64,000 nucleotides of DNA from Streptomyces iranensis (lineage in GTDB: Bacteria > Actinomycetota > Actinomycetes > Streptomycetales > Streptomycetaceae). Of the stretch, positions 25,798 through 32,392 are shown piece by piece. How positions within the stretch are numbered: the stretch's first letter is position 1; every line of letters starts with the position of its first letter. The position numbers and the translations under genes were made by a program. The notes below the pieces were generated by a model. The model was not told where the DNA came from, searched no databases, and saw only the letters and a list, made by a program, of their open reading frames with translations. Location of the stretch: contig NZ_JAGGLR010000019.1 of NCBI RefSeq assembly GCF_017874715.1, positions 1 through 64,000 of the forward strand, in the 5' to 3' direction.

Positions 25798-26951
25798 GGC
25801 AGCTCCACTTCGATCAGCGTCGGCCCCCCGACGGGGCTGGTCATCTCCACGGTCCCGTCGAGCGCCGCTACCCGGCGCCGCATGCCGAGCAGCCCGCTGC
25901 CGCCCGAGGGATCGGCCCCGCCCCGCCCCTCGTCCCGTACCGCGACCCTCAACCTATCGGGCATCCGGACGAGGCCCACCGACGCCCGCCGCGCCCCGCT
26001 GTGCTTGGCCGCGTTGGTCAGCGCCTCCGCGATCACGAAGTACGCGGCCGCCTCGACCGCCGCCGGGGCGCGGGGCCCGTCCTCCACCCCGTCGTCCCGT
26101 ACGGACACCTCGAGCCCGCTGCCCGCCGCGAGCGCCCGTACGGCGCCCACGAGTCCACGGTCGGTGAGGATCGGCGGATGGATGCCGCGCACGACATGGC
26201 GCAGCTCGGTGAGGGCCTCCTCCGCCTGGTCCTGCGCGTCCTCCAGCAGCTTGTGCGCCGCGTCAGGGTCCTTCTCGTACGCGCGCCGGGCCAGCCCCAC
26301 CCGCATCGAGAGCGCCACCAGGCGCGCCTGCGCACCGTCGTGCAGGTCCCGCTCGATGCGCCGCAGCTCCGCCCCGTGCGCGGCGACGGCGCCCGCCCGG
26401 GTCTCGGACAGCTCCTCCACCCGCTCGGCGAGCCGGGCGCTGCGCAGCGCCTCCGGTGACGGCAGCAGCAGCGCCCGCGACCACGCCGCGTCGAGGTCGA
26501 CGAGCCGCTCGATCAGCGGCAGCACCACGGCCCGCTTCCCCAGCAGCCCGCACCACACCCCGTCGACGAGCAGCCCGATCATCCACACCGGTATCGCACA
26601 GCAGGCCAGCAGCCAGCCGTAACCCGCGTGGGCCACCATCCAGCGCAGATCCCGGTACGTGGCCGGATCCCCGACCGCCGCCCGCGCCCGCGCGAACGCC
26701 TCCCCGGCCAGCGGCCGGTACGCCTCGGGCACCGACTCCCCCGTCCAGGCGCCCACCAGCCGCCGCTTGTACCCGGCCGTCCTGCGCAGCAACAGCACCG
26801 ACTCGGGCAACACCCCCGCCCCCACGACGGTGGCCATCGCCACGGCGGCGAAGATCACCACCCCGATGGACAAGTACGAGGCCAGGGCCAGCCCGGCCGC
26901 TCGCAGCAACTCGACCGAGGCCCACCCCGCCCGCCGCACCGTCTCCCGCAT
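25785..26951 (-). CDS. sensor histidine kinase (HisKA_3 type)
   Basis: The 388-aa kinase has an N-terminal membrane sensor region with pairs of helices near residues 12-45 and 105-135, typical of the putative sensor domain of actinobacterial NarL-type kinases. The phospho-acceptor His is in IERDLHDGAQARLVALS; the ATPase domain shows ALTNAAKHSGA (N-box) and GGSGLLGMRRRV (G-box). It phosphorylates the response regulator encoded just downstream. Start is ATG 26951. A 22-bp palindrome lies about 70 bp upstream. Confidence 0.92.
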   Translation of the reverse strand: MRETVRRAGWASVELLRAAGLALASYLSIGVVIFAAVAMATVVGAGVLPESVLLLRRTAGYKRRLVGAWTGESVPEAYRPLAGEAFARARAAVGDPATYRDLRWMVAHAGYGWLLACCAIPVWMIGLLVDGVWCGLLGKRAVVLPLIERLVDLDAAWSRALLLPSPEALRSARLAERVEELSETRAGAVAAHGAELRRIERDLHDGAQARLVALSMRVGLARRAYEKDPDAAHKLLEDAQDQAEEALTELRHVVRGIHPPILTDRGLVGAVRALAAGSGLEVSVRDDGVEDGPRAPAAVEAAAYFVIAEALTNAAKHSGARRASVGLVRMPDRLRVAVRDEGRGGADPSGGSGLLGMRRRVAALDGTVEMTSPVGGPTLIEVELPCVW

Positions 26952-27019
26952 GGCCGTCAGGCTAAGCGACGGGCTGGGCCCGCGGGAGCGGAGTGCGCCG
27001 GCCGGTAGGTGAATCGCTG

Positions 27020-27041
27020 GGGGTGTAGCCCGCTACACCCC
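27020..27041. promoter_or_regulatory. 22-bp palindrome upstream of the two-component genes
   Basis: Arms GGGGTGTAG and CTACACCCC are perfect complements around CCCG, 69 bp before the kinase start. It could be the binding site of the response regulator or an early hairpin in the transcript. Confidence 0.5.
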
Positions 27042-27112
27042 GGATCCGGGGGCGCGGCCCATCGAGGCGGCGGCGCGAGACGGGGATCGTAGAGCTCAGC
27101 AAACGAACTCCC

Positions 27113-27211
27113 GACCCAAGAAGACGAATCCCCGACGCACCGGCCGACCCAAGAAGACAAACCCCCGACGCACCGGCCGACCCAAGAAGACAAACCCCCG
27201 ACCCACCGACC
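27113..27211. repeat. 33-bp tandem repeat, three units
   Basis: Units begin GACCCAAGAAGAC and end GACGCACCGGCC at 27113, 27146 and 27179; the third diverges at its end. Units are contiguous with no spacers. They lie directly upstream of the small membrane protein. Confidence 0.85.
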
Positions 27212-27249
27212 CACCGGCCCGCCAAGGGCCCCTCCGAAAGGAACCCCTC

Positions 27250-27417
27250 ATGAAGTCCCTGCTCTGGCTGGTCCTGGCCCTCGCCGCCATCGTCAACGTC
27301 GCCTCCAGCTTCACCTTCGGCGGCATCCAGCAGATCATCATGAGCGCGATCACCGGCCTCACCGCCATCGCCGCCGCCACGGCCCTCTACCTGACCCGCG
27401 ACCGCCGCACCGCCTGA
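27250..27417 (+). CDS. 55-aa small membrane protein
   Basis: GAAAGGAA precedes ATG 27250. The peptide has two hydrophobic segments, SLLWLVLALAAIVNVASSF at the start and a second at about 30-48, and ends in a basic RDRRTA tail. This is the plan of tiny two-helix membrane proteins of Streptomyces; function unknown. Position beside an envelope two-component system may be relevant. It converges with the gene at 27434. Confidence 0.7.
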   Translation: MKSLLWLVLALAAIVNVASSFTFGGIQQIIMSAITGLTAIAAATALYLTRDRRTA

Positions 27418-27433
27418 ACGGGTGCACCGGCAC

Positions 27434-27865
27434 CTACCTCACCTCGGACATCCCCCGCCACCACCGACTGTCCGGAGCGTCCACGCGAACGATCCTGGCC
27501 CTCGCCGTGATCTTGGCGTCGAGGGCCAGGACGAGTACTCGCAGCTCGCGCGCGCTCTTCTTGGGCAGGGCGTGGAGCGCGGTCTCGAGAGTGTCGCGGA
27601 AGTACCCGGGATCGCACCCACACTCATAAATCCCGCACCGAGGCCCCCAGAAGGCGTCGGTCACACCTCTGAGAGGACCGTGGGCCAGAGTCCTCCAGTG
27701 CCAGAAGGCTTCCTCGATCGCCTCGGGCCAGAAGCGGATGCGCTCGAGCCGACGCAGATCGGCGGCGCAGGACCCCGAGAGACGGTCGATCGGCGCATAC
27801 TGCCGACGCCTCAGGAGACGGACCGGAACGTCGCCCCGCAGGGCTGATGGGCGCCTACGCGGCAT
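27434..27865 (-). CDS. conserved hypothetical protein with a cysteine cluster
   Basis: The 143-aa protein starts MPRRRPSALRGDVPVRLL and contains RLERIRFWPEAIEEAFWHWR, a CGIYECGCDPGYF cysteine cluster, and LHALPKKSARELRVLVLALD near the end. I recognise this pattern as a hypothetical protein found repeatedly in Streptomyces, but know no function. Three Cys within seven residues suggest metal binding or a disulfide. An AAAGGG lies only two bases before the ATG, so the start is not certain. Confidence 0.7.
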   Translation of the reverse strand: MPRRRPSALRGDVPVRLLRRRQYAPIDRLSGSCAADLRRLERIRFWPEAIEEAFWHWRTLAHGPLRGVTDAFWGPRCGIYECGCDPGYFRDTLETALHALPKKSARELRVLVLALDAKITARARIVRVDAPDSRWWRGMSEVR

Positions 27866-27956
27866 GGCCCTTTCGACAGCTGGTCATGCCGGCCAACGTA
27901 CCGCCCCCGAACGGCGGCGGACCAAGCGTTTTCCGGAAGCACGCTCCCGGGTCGGC

Positions 27957-28517
27957 TCAGGCCCCGGCTCCCGCATCGGCGTCGGTCCCGGCGGGATTGT
28001 CGGGTACGAGCACGAAGCTGATGATGTGGCGGGTGCGGTCGTCACCCGGAGTGGTGTGCGTGCGGCGGGCTACGGCGGCTTCGATTTCTTCGACGAGTTC
28101 GGCGAATTCGTCGTCGGTCAGCCATACCGCGCCCTGCCGGTAGACGACACCCTCACGGGCGGGATCGGCGTCGTCGCGGGAGAGATAGCGGTCGAAGTCG
28201 GCCATCAGGGCTCCGGTGAACACGGTGAAGGCCTGCCGGTGATCGTCCTTGGTCATGGCGGTACGGGCGTCGGTGTCCACGACGGCCTTGTCCTGGCGTA
28301 CCCGGTAGCTGCGTTCGACGGTGCCGCGAACCTGCCTTTCGTGGACCACTTCCAGGATGCCCGCCTGGGTGAGAGTCGCGATGTGCCGGTACATCGTGGC
28401 CGGCGGAACGTCGGGCAGCCGGTCGCGCAGCTGTGCGGTGGTCAGCTCGTCGGCCCCGACCAGGGCTTGCAGGATGCGCATCCGGACGGGGTGGAGGAGA
28501 AGGTTCGCGGTTGGCAT
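27957..28517 (-). CDS. helix-turn-helix transcriptional regulator (ArsR-like)
   Basis: The 186-aa protein opens MPTANLLLHPVRMRILQALVG, followed by LTTAQLRDRLPDVPPATMYRHIATL and a wing with ERSYRV, a winged-helix DNA-binding domain of ArsR/PadR-like type. The rest is an acidic helical domain that may bind an effector. Start is ATG 28517 with GGAG just upstream; the frame remains open further but runs over the divergent hydrolase. The divergent gene and the palindrome between them suggest auto-control and control of the hydrolase. Confidence 0.85.
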   Translation of the reverse strand: MPTANLLLHPVRMRILQALVGADELTTAQLRDRLPDVPPATMYRHIATLTQAGILEVVHERQVRGTVERSYRVRQDKAVVDTDARTAMTKDDHRQAFTVFTGALMADFDRYLSRDDADPAREGVVYRQGAVWLTDDEFAELVEEIEAAVARRTHTTPGDDRTRHIISFVLVPDNPAGTDADAGAGA

Positions 28518-28544
28518 GACTCCAATGCTCTCATATCTGATAAC

Positions 28545-28562
28545 GTTCTCGTAGTTGAGAAC
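28545..28562. promoter_or_regulatory. palindrome in regulator/hydrolase divergent promoter
   Basis: GTTCTC-gtagtt-GAGAAC is an exact inverted repeat in the 46-bp gap between the regulator and the alpha/beta hydrolase starts. It is the natural candidate operator for the regulator. Confidence 0.55.
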
Positions 28563-28563
28563 A

Positions 28564-29526
28564 ATGAGAGGCGGAGCCTTGCCCGAGATCGACATGACGG
28601 TCACCGCGGAGGACGGGACCCCTTTGGCCGGCACCCTGACCCTGCCCGGCGGCCCCGGCCCGCACCCCGCCGTCCTGCTCCTGCACGGCTCCGGCCCCCT
28701 GGACCGCGAAGGCAACACCCGTAAGGTCCAGATGAACCTCGGCCGACCGCTGGCCGCCGCCCTCGCGGCGGAGGGCCTCGCCGTACTGCGCTACGACCGG
28801 CGTGGCGCCGGTGCCACCCCCGGCGCCTGGCGGGCCACCGGCTTCACCGACAACTACAAGGACGCGGCCGCCGCCCTGCGCGCCCTGGCCGAGCACCCCG
28901 CCGTCCGCCCCGACACCGTCGGCGTCATCGGCCACAGCGAAGGCGCCCTGCACGCCATGAGCCTCGCCGCGCGTCATGACGTGGGGGCGGTGGTGCTGCT
29001 GGCCGGTTACGCCCGCCTGGGCGAGGAGGCCCTGCGCTGGCAGGCCCGCTCGATCATCCAGGGCATGCCCGCCCCCGTCCGCCTCCTGCGCCGCCCCCTG
29101 GGGGCCTTGGGCAACCGGGCCCTCGCCCGGATCAAGAGGACCCACGCGGACGTGGCACGCGTTGCCGGTTTCCCGGTCAACGCCCGCTGGATGCGCGAGA
29201 ACCTCGCCCACGACACCCGTGACGACCTCATTGCCATCCACGCGCCCGTCCTGGCCGTCACCGGCGACAAAGACCTCCAGGTGGATCCGGCCGACCTGGA
29301 CGAGATGCGGCGACTGGCGCCGGGCGGGGCGGAGATCCACCGCATCCCCGACCTCACGCACATCCTGCGCCGCGACCCCGGGCGCCACACCCTCCGCTCC
29401 TACCGCCGCCTCCTGCGCGACCCGGTCGACCCCGACCTCCTGAACCTCATCACCACGTGGCTCGCCCGCCGGCTGGGCGCGGCCTCCGGGCGGCTGCGCG
29501 CAGAGGGGCGAACTCTCCCCTCCTGA
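28564..29526 (+). CDS. alpha/beta hydrolase
   Basis: The 320-aa enzyme has an oxyanion region LLLHGSGPLDREG, a conserved RYDRRGAGAT strand-turn, nucleophile elbow GHSEG, an acid in VTGDKDLQVDP and the catalytic His in DLTHIL. This is the dienelactone hydrolase/esterase group. Substrate is unknown. ATG 28564 is chosen; a TTG at 28579 behind GGCGGAG is an alternative. Divergent from the HTH regulator. Confidence 0.87.
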   Translation: MRGGALPEIDMTVTAEDGTPLAGTLTLPGGPGPHPAVLLLHGSGPLDREGNTRKVQMNLGRPLAAALAAEGLAVLRYDRRGAGATPGAWRATGFTDNYKDAAAALRALAEHPAVRPDTVGVIGHSEGALHAMSLAARHDVGAVVLLAGYARLGEEALRWQARSIIQGMPAPVRLLRRPLGALGNRALARIKRTHADVARVAGFPVNARWMRENLAHDTRDDLIAIHAPVLAVTGDKDLQVDPADLDEMRRLAPGGAEIHRIPDLTHILRRDPGRHTLRSYRRLLRDPVDPDLLNLITTWLARRLGAASGRLRAEGRTLPS

Positions 29527-29634
29527 TCCCGGCGCCCGCCCGCACGTGCGCCCACCCGCGCGTACGCAAGACCACACAACGGACGCCTGGCACCTGACGC
29601 CTGACGCCTCACACCTCACACAGGGAACTTTGGC

Positions 29635-30543
29635 ATGCCCACTCCAACTCACTCCGCATTCTCCGCACCCTCCGCATTCTCCGCGGCGCTCCCCGCCCCC
29701 GACCGCCACCGAAGCGACCTGATCCTGTTCATGGTCATCGCCTTCGGCGTGAGCTGGGCGTCTTGGTTCACGGCGGTCGGGCTCGGCGGATCGGCGACGC
29801 AGACCCCCACGGTCCTGCCCTACCTCTTCGGCGCGTTCGGCCCGTTGATAGGCGCCCTCGTGATCCGGGTCCGCCGCGGCCGCCGCGGTGAACCCGCCCC
29901 CGAACATGTGGTCCGGTTCCGGCGGACCACCCTGTTCTGGGCGCCACTGCTCTTGGCGCTGGCCTCGGCAACCGTGCTGTCGGCAGCACTGCTGGCGCAC
30001 GCGGCGGGCGGCCCCGCACTGAGCTGGGACGACGCGAAGGAAGTGATGCGGGACGCCGGCGGCCCCGCGGCGTTCCTCGTCAGCATGGTGATCTCCGGCC
30101 CACTGTCCGAGGAGCCAGGCTGGCGCGGCACCGCCTACCCGAGGATGCGCGCGTCGATGGGTCGCTTCCAGGTCGGCCTGGTGCTGGGTGTCATCTGGGC
30201 CGTATGGCACCTGCCGCTGTTCTTCATCGACGGAACCGTCCAGAACGAACTGGGCCTGAAGTCCCCCAGTGGCGTGCTCTTCGCCGTCAGCGCCATCCCG
30301 ATGGCCATGCTCACCGCCTGCGCCTACGAACGCGCCGGTGTCGTCGCGTCGATCGCGGTGCATTTCGCGGTCAACACGACGATGGTCCTACTGGACGTCA
30401 AGGCCCCAGTGACCCAGGCCATGATCATCGGAGTCCAGGCCATCCTGGTAGCACTCCTCCTGACCACCAACCGCCCCACCAATCGCCCCACCAACAAGCC
30501 CGCCACTTCGATCCCCACCCTCACCGACCACAGCCTCCGCTGA
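29635..30543 (+). CDS. CPBP-family intramembrane metalloprotease
   Basis: The 302-aa membrane protein has about eight hydrophobic segments. The CPBP (Abi/CAAX-protease) motifs are present: EEPGWRG, then WHLPLFF, then HFAVN. These provide the glutamates and histidines of the metal site. In bacteria such proteins act in bacteriocin self-immunity or other roles often unknown. A Ser/Ala/Pro-rich N-terminus and a repeated NRPTNRPTN tail flank the core. It is 108 bp after the hydrolase gene, possibly in one transcript. Confidence 0.87.
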   Translation: MPTPTHSAFSAPSAFSAALPAPDRHRSDLILFMVIAFGVSWASWFTAVGLGGSATQTPTVLPYLFGAFGPLIGALVIRVRRGRRGEPAPEHVVRFRRTTLFWAPLLLALASATVLSAALLAHAAGGPALSWDDAKEVMRDAGGPAAFLVSMVISGPLSEEPGWRGTAYPRMRASMGRFQVGLVLGVIWAVWHLPLFFIDGTVQNELGLKSPSGVLFAVSAIPMAMLTACAYERAGVVASIAVHFAVNTTMVLLDVKAPVTQAMIIGVQAILVALLLTTNRPTNRPTNKPATSIPTLTDHSLR

Positions 30544-30567
30544 CCCGGGCCCGAGGCGGAAAACCAC

Positions 30568-30643
30568 GAACGGCCCGGACCGAGCACCGGTCCAGGCCCT
30601 TCGTCCGCCCCGGCGGGCGGAGCCGGAGGACCCGGGTTCGAAT
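30568..30643. other. degenerate copy of the tRNA-Ser(GGA) 3' end and terminator (possible att remnant)
   Basis: This stretch aligns in the same direction with 32009-32085, which holds the terminator and the T-arm/acceptor 3' end of tRNA-Ser(GGA). Shared blocks include GGTCC-GGCCCTTCG, GCGGGCGGA, CGGAGGA and the T-loop TTCGAA. Similarity stops at the T-loop, as expected for a tRNA attachment-site duplication. The tRNA body is absent here. No integrase gene lies between the copies. Confidence 0.5.
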
Positions 30644-30756
30644 GCTGCCCGACGGGACCGAGGTGCGGGACCGGGGCCCTGTGGTGGTGCCCGCGACGAC
30701 GGGGAAACACTTCTCGGTTGCACGCGTGGTGATGTCCGGTGCCTGAGGCTGGGGCC

Positions 30757-31443
30757 ATGACAGAGCCTGATCATGGATCAGACGGACCAGGAGCGTCGAC
30801 GCCGTTCGGCGCCGGACGCGATCCTGCCCGGGTTGTCGCGTTCAGCGACGGCGTCATCGCCATCGCGATCACGCTGCTCGTCCTGGAGATCCGTCCACCC
30901 CACGACACCAGCCACCTGTTGCACGGCCTCGCCGCGCTCTGGCCGTCCTACCTGGCCTACGTCGTCACCTTCATGCTGATCGGACAGGTGTGGGCCAACC
31001 ACCACATCATGTTCGACCACATCCGCGGCGCCGACCGGGTGGTGCTGTTCCTCAACACGGTGCTGCTGATGGACATCGCGTTCCTGCCGTTCGCCACCTC
31101 CGTATTGGCCGAGGCGTTCCGCGACGGACACGGGCAGCGCACCGCCGTCGTCCTGCACGGCACCGCCTTCTGGGTCATGGACCTTCTGTTCAACGTCATC
31201 TGGTGGTATGCCCGTCGTGATCGTCGACTGATCTCCACCACCATCGATTCAGCCGATGTCGCAGCCATCAGCCGCCGCTTCCGACTCGCCCTCGCCTGGC
31301 TCGCCACCGGAACTCTGCTGGGCCTCCTGCTGCCCCCACTAGGAGTGGCGGTGATCGCCGCCTTCATCCCGTACTACTGGCTCCCCATCGCGGGCGAGAT
31401 CGCCAAGGCCCAGCGGCGCCACGCCCGTGGGAACCGGACGTAA
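30757..31443 (+). CDS. TMEM175-family potassium channel-like protein
   Basis: The 228-aa protein has the TMEM175 (DUF1211) hallmark near its start: RVVAFSDGVIAIAITLLVLE, where FSDG lines the pore filter. About six hydrophobic segments follow, among them YVVTFMLIGQVWANHH and LFLNTVLLMDIAFLPFA. Bacterial members are tetrameric K+-permeable channels. It starts at ATG 30757 and is flanked by the two tRNA-Ser-end copies, so it may be cargo of a small insertion. Confidence 0.87.
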   Translation: MTEPDHGSDGPGASTPFGAGRDPARVVAFSDGVIAIAITLLVLEIRPPHDTSHLLHGLAALWPSYLAYVVTFMLIGQVWANHHIMFDHIRGADRVVLFLNTVLLMDIAFLPFATSVLAEAFRDGHGQRTAVVLHGTAFWVMDLLFNVIWWYARRDRRLISTTIDSADVAAISRRFRLALAWLATGTLLGLLLPPLGVAVIAAFIPYYWLPIAGEIAKAQRRHARGNRT

Positions 31444-31504
31444 CGGCCGGGGGCCCAGGGGCAACGAGGGGCTCGCCACGCCATGTACGAGGGCGAAGCC
31501 GATC

Positions 31505-31957
31505 ACTGCGGCGCAGGAGCGGGACTGGAACGCCGGCACCATCGCCACCCCGCAGGGCCTTGGATTCATCGACGCCCAAGCCGTCGAGGCCCAGACCGGC
31601 TACCCGATTCGCTCAGCCTGGCGCTCGCCGGGCGACCCGCGACCTCTTCCACCGCCGGACGCCATCGCTGTCGCCCCGGCGACCTTCAACACGATCAACA
31701 AGTGGGCCGCCGGGATCTCCGACACTCTGGCGGTGGGCATTCTGTGTGAGGCGTACGGGCTGGGCATTCCCACCGCCGCCTTGCCCTACCTGAACGCCGC
31801 CCAGGCCGCCCATCCCGCTTACCGGCAGAGCCTGGAGCGGCTACGGGGGATGGGCGTACTGATCGCCGACTACGAGCCGCACCAGCCGAAGGCGGGTGGC
31901 GGTCGCGACACGTTCCGATGGGAGCAAGCGCTGGAGTTGCTGAGCCCATGGTGCGGT
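31505..31957 (+). pseudogene. 5'-truncated flavoprotein (PPC decarboxylase-like)
   Basis: The frame encodes the later part of a small flavoprotein-family protein: AIAVAPATFNTINKWAAGIS, then LAVGILCEAYGLGIPTAALP and LNAAQAAHPAYRQSLERLR. The family normally begins with about 30 more residues (a VLYL-GCAAPP-type strand that starts the FMN fold), and these are missing. No start codon or ribosome site fits, and at the other end the frame runs on without a natural stop into the tRNA gene. I read it as a broken gene. Confidence 0.7.
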
Positions 31958-32008
31958 GATCGCGGAAACGAAGCACCAGACCTGTGCTGTGCCGCCGCAC
32001 AAGACCGC

Positions 32009-32041
32009 GAAGGGCCCGACCGTGATCGGTCCGGGCCCTTC
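32009..32041. terminator. terminator of tRNA-Ser(GGA)
   Basis: GAAGGGCCCGACCG and CGGTCCGGGCCCTTC form a near-perfect stem around TGAT, about 20 bp beyond the tRNA 3' end (minus strand). A decayed copy lies at about 30571-30602. Confidence 0.75.
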
Positions 32042-32062
32042 GATTGCCCTCGCGGGCGGAAG

Positions 32063-32147
32063 CGGAGGATACGAGATTCGAACTCGTGAGGGGTTGCCCC
32101 CAACACGCTTTCCAAGCGTGCGCCCTAGGCCTCTAGGCGAATCCTCC
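32063..32147 (-). tRNA. tRNA-Ser (anticodon GGA)
   Basis: The complement has acceptor GGAGGAT/ATCCTCC, an anticodon arm CACGC-TTGGAAA-GCGTG with anticodon GGA, a long variable arm, and T-loop GTTCGAATC. Length is 85 nt, class II, discriminator G, no encoded CCA. Confidence 0.95.
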
Positions 32148-32203
32148 GCTGGAGACTCTACAAGACGATCGGGAGTGCTTGCGAACTCGTTCCCACCCCG
32201 GTC

Positions 32204-32209
32204 TATCCG
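32204..32209 (+). promoter_or_regulatory. candidate -10 of SRP RNA gene
   Basis: TATCCG lies 7 bases before the inferred RNA 5' end at 32217, with TTGCGA 19 bp further upstream as a weak -35. Confidence 0.35.
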
Positions 32210-32216
32210 CTAGGGT

Positions 32217-32314
32217 GGGGGCCAGCCCCTCACGTGGCGCTATCTCACCGAACTCCCCCAGGGCCGGAAGGCAGCAAGGGTAAGTGAGCTCTGGCGGGTG
32301 CGTGAGGGGCCCCT
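32217..32314 (+). ncRNA. ffs: signal recognition particle RNA (4.5S, small type)
   Basis: The segment contains the conserved SRP domain IV core: CCAGGGCCGGAAGGCAGCAA, with the GGAA tetraloop and the asymmetric loop that binds Ffh. The ends pair (CCCCTCACG with CGTGAGGGG, plus flanking GGGGCC/GGCCCC), giving a single long hairpin of about 98 nt. The RNA targets nascent membrane proteins with Ffh. It sits directly upstream of dnaX, a common actinobacterial arrangement. Confidence 0.93.
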
Positions 32315-32392
32315 TGTGTCTGTGGGGGTGTGAAGGGCTGTGGGGATGCGGGTGTGGACCCATTGTCCGTGGTCCCCGATATCGTCGTAAGC

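Noticed and set aside
27113..27211. 33-bp repeats considered as a CRISPR array
   Set aside because: The units are contiguous with no variable spacers, the count is three, and there are no cas genes.
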